Shown here piece after piece: positions 1-11,155 of a DNA stretch of 64,000 nucleotides; the stretch's first letter is position 1; each line of letters begins with the position of its first letter. The stretch is from Phyto melanocephala. Lineage: Eukaryota; Arthropoda; Insecta; Diptera; Rhinophoridae. Location: the NCBI GenBank assembly GCA_941918925.1, contig OW799234.1:121947895-122011894 (forward strand), given 5' to 3'. Position numbers and translations under genes: made by a program. Under the pieces are notes generated by a model that was not told the DNA's origin, made no database searches, and saw nothing but the letters and a program-made list of their open reading frames with translations.

Positions 1-612
1 TTTATTCCTTGTTAAATGTGTTTTACAAACAGAGTACAACCGTTTGCCTTTTTTTATTATGATTATATAGATTATTCTTACAAACCTATTGCCATGCTAA
101 AAGTTAAACATTACATCCGTCCTCTCTCATACAATAATACTTGAAACATTTGCTGCAGACACTAGTTTACATAAAAATTTCTATCCATAGAAATGTAATA
201 ATGTTGGCTGAAGTACTGAGGCAAAATGGCAAGTAAAAAGAAAATAATAAAAAAAGTAGTGGCATTTCAAAGTCATTGTCAATGTAAAAATGCCAATATT
301 CGTTGCGAATACAAAGTAATTGTGTGTTTTGTTCTTTTTTCTCATCCTGCTATTGACAATGGTTCTTTAGAGTGTATTTGCAGTTGAATTACTGTAGCAT
401 GCAAAATAAAAATCAATTATCAAACTACGTTCACATTGGGAAAATATTTGCCCAAATAAAGGTAAAAACTATTTTTTGTAAATATTCATTTAATGTTGTG
501 TGATTTTTTTACACCATATAAAATCATTACATGCGAGTGTAACAATAATTTAACATTAAAACTTGTTTTATTCAAGACAATTTTCGATTAAATAAACTTT
601 TATTTTAGGCAA
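1..612. other. AT-rich DNA, no gene seen
   Basis: No open frame of note, no RNA gene and no recognised repeat. It ends where the inverted repeat of the next MITE begins. Confidence 0.5.
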
Positions 613-919
613 TAATGCACGGCATGTTTTTTCCATCTGACTTTAAAATTTGTGAGACATATGTAAATCTACATGTCTGCCCAAAATTGTACTTTCACAG
701 GCAACCATCGCTGACTGCTATCCAGCAGCAGAGATTTCTGCCAAGGGCTGTTGTCAGATGTTTTGACAGAAGAAAATAGCGCACTCTAGTTAAAATTTTG
801 CCAGATGTCTCAACACATGTTTTTTACAGAAGTAATTTTTTAAAGGCAACACACGACATGTTCGTATACAGCAGTGTGGAATTTGACAAGTCAGATGTAA
901 AAAAAAATGCCGTGTATTA
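613..919. mobile_element. MITE family A, copy 1
   Basis: A ~307-bp non-coding element bounded by inverted repeats of about 28 bp. The left end reads TAATGCACGGCATG followed by a T-run and CATCTGAC. The right end, reverse-complemented, reads TAATACACGGCATT followed by a T-run and ACATCTGAC. The second copy at 19289-19584 has the same ends and interior, including a CACATG-TTTTTACAGAAG word that occurs twice in the right half. An inner palindrome (AGACAT...ATGTCT) follows the left end. No transposase is encoded. The superfamily is not assigned because the target duplication is unclear. Confidence 0.75.
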
Positions 920-1241
920 GCTTATTTACTTGGGCAGAAATTAATACTTTTAGCAATGACATGTAAATATTTCAATCAATATTTGTTAATTAAAAAATTT
1001 TTGTAGAAGAAGTATTCCAAGTTTTCTTAAGATATTGGCTTTCTCTATGTTTCGTACAATTTTGTATTTTATTTAAGAATACAAAAATTTCCCATTACAC
1101 TATATTGCAAATTTCGGGCCATAGTACACAATTTAAAACGTCATATAGCAAATATACTTAAATATTTCATGAAACTTTTTAGATGTAATTTTATCTTTTT
1201 CAGTTTATATTTACTTGTTAAAAATAACAATATTGATATAA

Positions 1242-4100
1242 ATGCTTGCATTGCTAATAGGAACTTTGTTTGTTACAATGGTTTTACAATATGATAATAG
1301 GATAGGTGGCTCCAAAGAAAATTTATACACTATGACCAGAATTCTTTCCAGAAGAACTTCTGGTCTTAATATTTGCCATATCAATGCTCAAAGCTTGAAC
1401 AACAAAATGGATGAATTTCGATATATTTTCGAAGAATCCGGTATTGACATTCTGTGTATTTCGGAATCTTGGTTTTATCCAGAAATACAAGATAGTATTT
1501 ATGGGTTAAATGGTTATCGTCTTTTCCGAGCCGATAGGTACTCAAATGGTGGAGGTGCAGCTATCTATGCAAAATCATCAATTACCTGTAAACTTAAATG
1601 TAAGTCTCTTCCAGATGAAAAAATTGAGTATCTGTTTCTCGAAATATTTAATAACAATAATCAGAATCTTTTAATTGGTTCAATTTATAAACCTAATAAG
1701 GATACTGATTTCAACCCACTACTGAGCAAGCTGACAACGCTTACTCTTGGTTATACTGACGTTATTATTACTGGAGATTTCAACGAAAACATATTAGCTG
1801 ACAGAAATTTGATTATGGATATGAATGCCATTGGCTTGACGCTAGTTAATAGTTCTTTAGCAACTCACTTTACACGGACTTCAAGTACTCTACTCGACCT
1901 TTATTTCATTAATAACCTTTCAAAACTGTTGCTCTTTGATCAGCTCTCCGCGTCCATGTTCTCAAAACATGACATGATTTTTTTGTCTTATGACTATAAT
2001 ATAAAATCTCAAGAACAGACACGGGAAATAACGTTTAGAGACTTTAGGAATATAGATTCCCAATCATTGGAAACTGAATTGTCGACCATTTCTTGGAACC
2101 AAATCTTCCTTATGCCGACCGTAGATGAGCAATTAACTTTCTTGCAGAATAATATTCTTTATTTATATGATAAATACGTTCCAATAAAGACAAGTAAATT
2201 ACGTAATGGTAAACCATGGTTTTCAAATGAGATTAAAACACTGATCACGGAAAGAAACATAGCATATGAGAGATGGAAGCGATTTAAAACTACTGAGCTC
2301 CATAATGCTTTTAAAGACGCCAGAAGAAAAGTTAATTCGAAAATTAGATCTTCAAAGTCATTATTTTATAAGGAAAAGTTCGAATCGGCTATTTGCTCGA
2401 GGAAGAAGTGGAGGGAAATTCGGAATATGGGAATTGTTAATTGTAGTGCCGAAAATGATAATACGATTGATATTAATAAACTGAATTATGAATTTACCAA
2501 TATTCCAATGCCAGAAGTGGATCCTAATTTTTATGATAATTCTACTAATACCATGGATGTCAGTAATCATAATTCCAATGATACACTATGCTTTAATTTC
2601 ATTCACTTCACTCAAGAAGACGTTCTAGGTTCAATTTTAAGTATTAAATCCCAGTCGGTGGGATACGATGGAATCCACCCGAAGTTCGTAAAGTTAATAA
2701 TTACTTATACTCTTCTACATATAACACATTTTTTCAACAATATTGTTACTACGTCTACTTTTCCATCAGCGTGGAAACACGCAAAGATTGTTCCTATACC
2801 GAAAGCTGATAACACATATCGACCGATAGCTATATTACCCTTTTTATCTAAAGCTTTCGAACGTTTAATCCACACTCAAATGAGCCAATTTTTACATGAA
2901 AATTCCCTGCTTACCGACAAGCAATCTGGTTTTAGACCTAAACACAGTTGCATTACTGCCTTAATTGAAGTCTCTGAAGAGCTTAGAGCAAACGTGGACA
3001 ACAGTATGATATCATTTTTAATTTTGCTTGATCATTCTAAAGCATTTGATACAGTAGACCATTTGATTCTCTGTCAAAAACTTAGGCATATGTTCCATTT
3101 TTCGGCTACCGCCATAAAGATGATTTCGTCATATCTGTGTGATAGAAGCCAATCTGTGTATCATGGAACTGATCAGTCCTATAGTTGCTCAACTCCGAGA
3201 GGTGTACCACAGGGTTCCATACTTGGTCCGCTATTATATGTATTATATTCTAATGATTTACCTTCTCGACTCAGTTCTTGTGGAATGCATATGTACGCAG
3301 ATGATGTACAACTTTTTATAAGTTGTGAACCATCTGATATTAATAATTGCATTGGCCGGATCAACAATGACCTAGATAGTGTTAGAAAATGGGCTTCAGC
3401 CAATGGACTTTCCTTGAATGCCAGGAAATCGAAAGCTATGATAATTGGAAAAACCGAATCATTGCAAAATATTTTGCCACCAATACTGATTGGAGACTCC
3501 ATAATCACAATAGACGAAACTGCCAAAAATTTAGGAGTAATATTTAATAGGAAATTAGACTGGACTAATCACATTAATGTTATATGTGGTAAGACATATG
3601 CGATGTTGAGAGACCTTTGGATATCGCAACATTACACACCTTTTGACATTCGAATGTTACTTGCTAGAACATATTTATTGCCTACGCTCTTGTACGGTTG
3701 TGAACTATTTGCTAACTGTGATACTTTAAGTATGAAAAGGCTTAATGTAACATACAATAATATTGCCAGATATGTGTTTGGCCGCAGTAGGCGAAGCAGA
3801 ATCTCACAGTACTCTAGACAAATATGTAATATATCATTTGATGGCCTATTAAAGCTTCGAACATTATTATTTTTTCATAAATTAATTTACAATAAACAGC
3901 CTGAATACCTATACAATAGAATAATATTTTCAAGGTCTGACCGAGGTAAGAGGGTTAATACCTTTCGCATCAGAAAAGATATATCGAAAAGACATTTTTT
4001 CTTCAACGCTATTAATCTTTGGCGCCAACTTCCCCCTAATATTCAAATCATTAGCAATGCAAAGCATTTCAAAATTGCGATATTTAATCATTTAGGGTAA
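1242..4100 (+). CDS. LINE ORF2-type polyprotein: AP endonuclease + reverse transcriptase
   Basis: 952 residues with no internal stop. Residues about 42-265 form an apurinic-type endonuclease: NICHINAQSLNNK at 43, ISESWF, GDFNEN at 178-183, and SKHDMIF carrying the late catalytic His. Residues about 455-760 form the RT: SVGYDGIHPKFVKL, YRPIAILPFLSKAFERL, LDHSKAFDTVDH (Asp 597), the PRGVPQGSILGPLLY block, and YADD at 685-688. The C-terminus has an FNAINLWRQLPPNI signature that I associate with CR1-like LINEs. It would nick the target and copy its own RNA by target-primed reverse transcription. The first Met may not be native: residues 1-30 are unlike an endonuclease, and Met31 is a plausible alternative. 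The intact frame suggests a young insertion. The CR1 versus Jockey group is inferred. Confidence 0.9.
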   Translation: MLALLIGTLFVTMVLQYDNRIGGSKENLYTMTRILSRRTSGLNICHINAQSLNNKMDEFRYIFEESGIDILCISESWFYPEIQDSIYGLNGYRLFRADRYSNGGGAAIYAKSSITCKLKCKSLPDEKIEYLFLEIFNNNNQNLLIGSIYKPNKDTDFNPLLSKLTTLTLGYTDVIITGDFNENILADRNLIMDMNAIGLTLVNSSLATHFTRTSSTLLDLYFINNLSKLLLFDQLSASMFSKHDMIFLSYDYNIKSQEQTREITFRDFRNIDSQSLETELSTISWNQIFLMPTVDEQLTFLQNNILYLYDKYVPIKTSKLRNGKPWFSNEIKTLITERNIAYERWKRFKTTELHNAFKDARRKVNSKIRSSKSLFYKEKFESAICSRKKWREIRNMGIVNCSAENDNTIDINKLNYEFTNIPMPEVDPNFYDNSTNTMDVSNHNSNDTLCFNFIHFTQEDVLGSILSIKSQSVGYDGIHPKFVKLIITYTLLHITHFFNNIVTTSTFPSAWKHAKIVPIPKADNTYRPIAILPFLSKAFERLIHTQMSQFLHENSLLTDKQSGFRPKHSCITALIEVSEELRANVDNSMISFLILLDHSKAFDTVDHLILCQKLRHMFHFSATAIKMISSYLCDRSQSVYHGTDQSYSCSTPRGVPQGSILGPLLYVLYSNDLPSRLSSCGMHMYADDVQLFISCEPSDINNCIGRINNDLDSVRKWASANGLSLNARKSKAMIIGKTESLQNILPPILIGDSIITIDETAKNLGVIFNRKLDWTNHINVICGKTYAMLRDLWISQHYTPFDIRMLLARTYLLPTLLYGCELFANCDTLSMKRLNVTYNNIARYVFGRSRRSRISQYSRQICNISFDGLLKLRTLLFFHKLIYNKQPEYLYNRIIFSRSDRGKRVNTFRIRKDISKRHFFFNAINLWRQLPPNIQIISNAKHFKIAIFNHLG

Positions 4101-4363
4101 CAAAAAAACTAATTATATATAACTCTTACATATTTAATGTGTTAACTTATATTTATTTGATGTTAGTAATATTATTTGCTTTCTTTTTATTTAATTTAAA
4201 CATCATAATTTTGTAATTTTTGAAATATCGTTTAATATTTTTATTTTCTCAATTTTGTCTAATTTAATTTTCTTTTTAATAACAAAAATCATATTGTGCC
4301 ACTATCTCCCCAGTACTTTTATATAAGACTAGTTCTTGTTGTACTGTATTGATTAAATAAATA

Positions 4364-4393
<30 letters not shown>
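1242..4393 (+). mobile_element. Non-LTR retrotransposon (LINE), apparently without ORF1
   Basis: The body is one long endonuclease-reverse transcriptase frame, then about 250 bp of 3' UTR and a simple TAAATAAATAAA tail (about 4353-4393) in place of a pure poly(A). Such tails are usual in CR1- and Jockey-like LINEs of flies. The 5' boundary is not visible: 920-1241 has no second frame, so either ORF1 was lost by 5' truncation or the element has one ORF. No target duplication could be identified because the left end is unknown. Confidence 0.85.
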
Positions 4394-4394
<1 letters not shown>

Positions 4395-4779
4395 CATATT
4401 AGAGTCTTAGTTATATTATATGGGCTAATCCGAACATTTTTAAACCAAAGGCAGAAATTTAAAGTTGTCCAAAATCCTAATGTTTGTTAATGGAATAATA
4501 GGATACATATTTAAGCTTCAAAATATATAAGCAATAAGGTTTTACGGTGGTTTGTTTGTCCTTGGCAGAGGCTAACCTAAACGTATCTCTTGCTTTCATT
4601 TATTTTTGTAAAAAAAAGGGCATTTTTCATTGTCAAAAAGTTGGCAAAACAGTCGTTTCAGTATTTAGCGTTAAGAAAAACTTTAATTTGTTTAGTTTTC
4701 TTTTATTTAACATAAAAATCATATATGTAAATTATCTAATATATATAAACAATTCGAACTAAAAATTGGTACACTGTGT
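4394..4779. other. Spacer between the LINE and the motif array
   Basis: AT-rich and non-coding. No repeat ends recognised. Confidence 0.4.
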
Positions 4780-6198
4780 GTAACGTCCGTAACGGAAAAT
4801 AGGGTTTTTTAAGTTTAACAGAATGAATTTTAATAATTTTGTTTTCCAAACTAGCTTTATAAACAGAGTATTTAATGCACTTTAATCTGATGGAAAAATA
4901 GAAATACCTTTATTACACTTTTTTTTTTTTAAATATAAATGACAAAGTGTGTAACGTCCGTAACGGCATGAAAATACCCAAAAATTTTAATTTAATATTA
5001 TGAGGTAGAAGTAAGTGTTTATAATGGGTTTTCGCCTGCTGAAACTGAATCTGGGCTTTAAATTGCTCTAGGTTGCCGAGAATCCGAAAAACCTCAAAGT
5101 AACAAAGAGTGTGTTTAAATAACATGCGTTCCTCCAATCTGCAACTTAAATTGAGATGAATTTCAAATTGTTCTGAGATATAAAATAATTCCTAAAAATC
5201 AATAATTAGTAATTAATAACCATGTTGCAAACCGCAACCCCCATGTCCCCCTTCAAATATTTAGCGGTACGCCCATGCATGCAATGCTTACGTACTGGAT
5301 TTTCCGTTAGAAATTAGGATTTTTTTTACAACTTCGCATGGAAAAGGAGCGGTGGACGGTGTTGGTGCAGTTAATAAGCAAAAAGTTTGGTAACTAGTAA
5401 AAGCCCAAAATCTCATCTTAAAAAACGCTCGAGATTTTCACAAATTAGCAAAAATAAAAAAATATAAATGGCGTTTTTTTAATTTACGTTGGTAAAAATT
5501 ATGTCAAAACTATATCTGACGAAATATCAAAAACAGCTCCAGCTCTTAAATCATATCATTATTTTTCGGACTTTTCCAACGACAATACTATAAAAGTAGC
5601 TCGAACAGCTGGGTCTATTAAGCATATGATACAATATTAAACAGTCAAATAAACAAATAAATAAATGAATATAAGCTAATATAAGAGTAATTAAATATTC
5701 TATAATTTTTTTGTAACTAAAAAACTAATAATTACAAAGTTAAAAAGATTTTTAAACACATGAATGCTTTTTATATACACAATTTGGTTTAATGGAAAAA
5801 GTGTAACGTCCGCAACGTAACGTCCGTAACAGACAAAAATTAAGATTTTTATTTAACGGGACTACTTAGCCTTCTTTTCTAAGCTGAATTGATATGGTCA
5901 TATATTCCACTTAATTTCGTGTAAATTGACTTTTTTTGTTTATTATGCAAAATTAGCTAAAAAATGTACAAATGCACATAAGCCTCAAAATCGACTTCCA
6001 TTTTTTGTAACGTCCGTAACGGAACTTAAGGCTAGCATAACTTTTTTTTAAAAACAGTTAACCTTTAAGCTTAAAACAAGTTTTAAAGTACTTCCAAAGA
6101 ACTGCATTTTGCAAAAAATTTCATGAAAATATTTAAATGTGAACGCCAGCTGTGTCAATCTAAACAAGCAAATTTGCGTGCGAATGTAACGTCCGTAG
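4780..6198 (+). repeat. Dispersed array of GTAACGTCCGTAACGG motifs
   Basis: The 16-mer GTAACGTCCGTAACGG occurs exactly at 4780-4795, 4951-4966 and 6007-6022. Close variants lie at 5803-5816 (GTAACGTCCGCAAC), 5817-5830 (GTAACGTCCGTAAC then AG) and 6186-6198 (GTAACGTCCGTAG). All are on the same strand. The two at 5803 and 5817 form a head-to-tail pair with a 14-bp step. Other neighbouring spacings are 171, 190 and 179 bp, with one gap of 852 bp. The DNA between copies is AT-rich and does not resemble itself, so this is not a conventional satellite. Each motif contains GTAACG twice and three CpGs, in a CpG-poor background. Function unknown. Confidence 0.75.
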
Positions 6199-7329
6199 CC
6201 CATATGCACGAAATATTCAAGAAGATCGGTCCAGCAGCCTGGCCTACCTGAGGGGGTGTAAAAAAAGGTGTGGCGTTGAGGGATATTAAAAATAGATGTT
6301 GACCGATTCTCAGATCTTCTTGATATGCACACAAATACCAATAAATACAAATAAATCACAAATACCGCGACATGAGAGATAAAATTTAATTTATTTAGAA
6401 ATTTAAAAAAAAGTTAAAGCAGTATTATATACAAGTTATAACCTAGATAGCATCTTACATTTTATATTGCCATTTAACTTTAACCTCTTTTTTCCCAATA
6501 TCAAAACATAAGTCACTTGAACTCCTTGTGCTTAAAGCCCCTCCATATGTTGTTCATATGCAACTTGCTTGCATTCACACTTTGTTGTACATTTATTTAT
6601 TTGCTCCATTTTTACAACGCTTTATGTTTGTTAAATTCTTTTCTTAAAACATTCATTAAAAACAAGTGGTTTTTGTATAAAAGTTTTAAGGATTTTTTTT
6701 ATTTGATGCTAAAAGCATTTTCTACATTGCTTACGAACGTGATTTTTTTTTTTTTTGATGGCACAGAACAGACACTGTAACATGTTCATACTTTTACAAC
6801 TGCTGTAATAACTTTAGCAACATGCTCGTACACACACACACATATATTTTGTGGAAATACACACACACACACATTTTTCGGAAAATTTTTATTTATTATT
6901 TTAAATTGATGCTACAAACATCGTATGTAATTGAGTTTGACTACGCACCTCATCTCTTCCGTAACTCTCCTTCCTTAAGATATTTTATATATGATTGTTT
7001 TTATGTTAACTTGTTTATGATTTTAACGTGTTTATTAAGTGTAAAAGCCATTAAAGTCGTGCAATGATTTTCCATTTTTACCAACACATTGATAGGTGTG
7101 TCTTTTAGGTCCTTGCTTTATGTACTTCGATAAGACTGCAACCGTAAGCAAATTATAAAAATTATTTTGTTAGCGAAAAAGTATGACAAAATATCTGCGA
7201 AAATATTGTTAGAACATTAAAAAGCGGTATAGTTATTTCACGTCGTGTACTTTTTAATTAGCAAAACAAGGATCAATTTCAGACAACGACAAAGGAAATT
7301 GACTAACACTGAGGTATTCTTTATTCACA
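6199..7329. other. AT-rich DNA, no gene seen
   Basis: Short open frames here have no recognisable protein features. Contains the CA microsatellite listed separately. Confidence 0.4.
6829..6873. repeat. (CA)n microsatellite, interrupted
   Basis: Two ACACACAC runs separated by a short ATATATTTTGTGG-type interruption. Confidence 0.85.
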
Positions 7330-8040
7330 TTGGCGATGAGGCGATGAGAAAGTTACGTGAAAATTTATGAGAAACAACGTGCCAACAAGACGCACTATTT
7401 ATAGTGTAGTGAATGATTTCGAAGAAAGAGGGACTGTAGCTGATAGGCCCAAGCATGGAGCACAACGTACTGAAAACGGCATTACTGCTGCTCAAGAAAG
7501 TGTTCAAAACAATCAATCAATTCGACACCGTGCTCAGAAGCTTGGTCTTCAAAGAACAACTTTGGCCACAATTTTGCACAAAGATTTGCATTTGTTTCCA
7601 ATTAAGATTCATTTGACACAAGAGTTTCTTCCAGATGACCATTTACGCCACCGTACATATGCCAATAGGATGTTAAAGCTCGCCTATACCAACCCTGATT
7701 TTTATGAAAAAATCATAATGAGTGAGGAGGCACATTTTCATTAGAATGGATATGTGAATAAACAGAATATTCGGTTCTGGGCAATGGAAAACCCTCAAGC
7801 TATGTCACCTTTGCGTCCATTAAAAGTGACATAGCCTGGAGTGCAATTTTGTCAGGAGACATCATTGGACCTTATTTCTTTGAAACTGAAAATGGCGTAA
7901 CGGTAACTGTCAATGGGAGCAATATCGTGATATGATTGAAAACTTTTTAACGCCAACAAGAGGTTGCCACACCCGCATACAGCAAAGATTACAATGGAAT
8001 TACTGCGAGTAGTATACCTTCCCGGCGGACACCCTATATG
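7330..8040 (+). pseudogene. Decayed mariner-like transposase (lineage 1)
   Basis: An open frame at 7367-7744 gives the helix-turn-helix half: RRTIYSVVNDFEERGTVADR, then NQSIRHRAQKLGLQRTTL and ILHKDLHLFPIKIHLTQEFL, then a catalytic-domain start ending MSEEAHFH. A stop follows, after which the same frame resumes with NGYVNKQNIRFWAMENPQ. Later pieces (IIGPYFFE-like) are in other frames, so the gene is broken by a stop and indels. In related copies this box reads SDEAHF; here it is SEEAHF, so the first catalytic Asp is replaced by Glu. The HTH half would bind transposon ends and the DDD half would cut DNA. Terminal repeats were not identified. A copy at 47860-49300 shares the NGxxNKQN...AM signature and seems to be the same lineage. 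Confidence 0.8.
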
Positions 8041-8166
8041 TCCCTGAAAATATTATTGCAATATTAGAAAAATTGGATGTTCAATGTCCTCCTTAAATAT
8101 CTAAATTGAGCTCAGGTCAACTTTAAAGTCTACGTATACGGCAAACTCTACTATTTTGTATATTTT

Positions 8167-9397
8167 TATACATTTCACCTGTGGTGCTAAGGGTGTATAT
8201 TTCTAGCTGTGTCATTCCATTTCTAATATCTACAATATTTTTACCGACCTCATAAAATATATATTTTCTGAAGGTCTCGATTCAGAAAGCCAATTGTCCG
8301 TGTGTTGATTGAAATCAACTTTTAGAAGATCCACTTGTTTCACAGGTCTTCTGAAAATATTCGTGATTGAATCACTATTGAAATTATATAACTTGCTAAG
8401 ATATGAGCAAATAAAATCGATTGCCTCTGCTAATTCCCATATATATTTTTCACAAGAAATTAGAATTTTTTAGCCCTAGAATAATATAATAAGATTCTAG
8501 GTGTATTCGTAAAAATTTTGGACAAATCGGTAACAATAGCTTCAACGTAGTGTAGTTAATAGTAATGTTCGCCAGCAAAGAAAGACATGCAAAAGAAATA
8601 GTGAATGCATGAGTTTCGCCCATGGTGAAGTGGTTTAATTTAGGTGAAACATGCATGATGTTAACATTAACGTGTCATTGTGTTTATATGAATATATTAA
8701 CAAATTTTCTTCATTATAATAAGTGCATTGAACGCATTTATGTTTCATGAGTTGATTTTGTTTGCTTACATGAATTGAATAAGATTTTTCGCTTGCATTT
8801 TGAAGCACATTAATAAAAGGCTAACTATTTTGAATTTGGAGAAGGCATTCTTCTTGCCTCCCCTTGCACTTTTAAATTAGAAGTCATGAAAAATGTTATT
8901 CACATTGAACAAGAGGAAATTTTTTTTGCTGGGTCACTTAAGTTTTTTAATAAAATTCAATAAATATAAATAATAATTATGATAACATCGCTAGACTTAC
9001 CTGGAGATAGCTAAAATGGCATTACTTTTTAACAATTACAAAATCAAAAAAAAAAAAAAAAATTAAATCACTTGCGTTGCATCAAAATTCCATATCTAAC
9101 GCCTTGTCAAATTGAATTTTCCAATTGCAAAGCATTGCCGCCTCGTTATTTTGTTTGTTTCATACAAATTGTATTCGGCATATGAATTTTTGACAGCCCA
9201 AAAAGGCTTACCGCCATTGTTTAGGTTTGGTTGTAAGATTTATTATCTAATATTATTCCTGAGAAAAGCTAAATAATCGCTTCGAAACCAACTGAGATAT
9301 AAGCATCAAAATACAATTGCTTCGCCGTTTTTTCCTAAAATTTACAAACGAACTGTATGATCAGATTCAGCGCGACCGAATACAGCACTCTTACCTG
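8167..9397 (+). mobile_element. INE-1/DINE-like Helentron, long form, degraded
   Basis: Starts with TATACATTTCACC and a short hairpin partner, continues with TGTCATTCC, a GACCTCATAAAATATATATT block, CCGTGTGTTG and GAAATCAACTTTT, and ends with a decayed 3' hairpin (ATTCAGCGCGACCGAAT) and CAGCACTCTTACCTG. These are hallmarks of INE-1-like non-autonomous rolling-circle elements. Length suggests extra inserted DNA around 8640-9080. No protein is encoded. Confidence 0.75.
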
Positions 9398-9589
9398 GGT
9401 ATATTGTTAAATGTTAAAAATAATTATGGGAAGCTGTGGTTCTATGTTATATAATTATAATTGAAATAAAATTGCAGATTATATGAGTGACACGCCTACT
9501 AACTACGACATTACTTGTATGAATGTGCCAGAATTTGTGGTAGAATTTTACAACATAATTTTAATCGCATATACTGTGAAAATGAAAAG

Positions 9590-9720
9590 CAGTTTTACTT
9601 TATACTTACTTATATCTCAGTTAGTTTCAAACCGATTCGATTGTTTTTACCAGGAATAATTTTCGACAATTTAGTGGAACACGCTAGTTTAAAAAATTAT
9701 TTACAAGCTTGAGAAAGTTA
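9590..9720 (-). mobile_element. DINE long-form core fragment
   Basis: The reverse complement carries GAAACTAACTGAGATATAAG, the same phrase as in the long DINEs near 9290 and 23140. Neither end is preserved. Confidence 0.5.
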
Positions 9721-11151
9721 TATTTTTTCAAATAATTTTAGGCTATAACTTTGCGCTAAGTGACCGTTATGACCAACATTTTTTACAAATAGCCCTAGAG
9801 GCATAGCTTTCATATCTCTAAGTAGTAACGAACGTGCTTAAAAATTTAGACATTAATTTAATTTTTTCTGGTAATTATATGGGGAATCAAATATTCCCAT
9901 AACGATTCATATACATACATATATTCAAAAGCTGAAGCAGAATATTCGCATAGAAATTGCAAAATTGAAACCTGAATAGTTGCACAATGTTACGCGAAAT
10001 GCATTAAAATTATCACACAATTTTCAATAAGTTTATCTTTACAAACAATGTTTATTATGTTTATTTGGTAAAGAACTTTAATTATATAAATTTCTTTAAA
10101 AAAAAAAATTGTCATTAAAATATTTTTCATTAAAATTGTTTGTAAATTTTCTCTTAATTTCTAATTTTCAATAAATTTTGCTTTTAAAAGTTTAAAGTCT
10201 CACCTTGTGTGTTGTCTTAAGCAATTTATTCGCCTTGAAGAATGAAATTGATTTAACGCTCATGTTGGCAAGAATTTCTTCTTTATAATTTTCTCATTAA
10301 ATGAAGATTTCTTAATTAAAATGAAAAATTTGTAATTATTCATTAAAACTTTGCTCTTCTTTGCAGTGAATCAAAGAAGTAACACAAACCTCTTTAATCA
10401 CTTAAGGAAACACAAACCTTAACCAGAACTTAGCAAGCAACAAGCTAAAACTGTAGTAGGAGTATGCATAGACAGACAAAGGAACTAACAATACTTGAGT
10501 ATTGTTGCATCGTCATCTCTATTGGTAACGCTCTAAATAAAAATTCATTCATCATTTGTCAAGTAAAACGAAAAACGGCATTTTACATAAACAAATAAGT
10601 AATTAATACTCTTCTTTAGAGGGGTTCAAAATTACTTAAAAAGGGGCACAGCGTTTTTTTTTTTATTAAATTCTATAATTCCTTGATTCATAAATGTTTA
10701 GAAATTTATTGTGTATTTAATATATTATATTTAATATTCAATTTAAATTGTTTTGTAATTCACCTGAACGCTTTTTTTTGAATCTGTCTAATAAACTTTC
10801 ACGCACACTAATAATGTATATGTAGTTCACTTAAGTGTTGCCATTTTAGTTTTCTGCTTGCTCAAAAAATCTGTGACAGAAAAATATTCTTACTGCTTAG
10901 GAAAACATAATCCAAAATTGAAATAAAAGCGTCACTGCAATTCCGCAATTTATGATTACTTTCAGGAGAACTTCCAAATTTTTAAACAACTTTACTTAAA
11001 GTTATAGAGTAAAAACTTAAGCTGGAGTTATTACATACCATCCATTAATGCGTTGTTGCGTTTGATACTTTTTCACAATTTTAGACGTTTCTAAATTCAA
11101 GTTACACAAAACGCATTATAAGCATAAACTTTTTTGTTTTGATCAGCCTTT
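9721..11151. other. AT-rich DNA left of the LTR element
   Basis: No gene, RNA or clear repeat seen. Many poly-A and poly-T runs. Confidence 0.4.
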
Positions 11152-11155
11152 GTGT

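Noticed and set aside
4780..6198. CRISPR-like reading of the spaced 16-mer motifs
   Set aside because: The spacing is irregular (14 to 852 bp), the repeats are too short, there are no cas genes and the genome is clearly eukaryotic.
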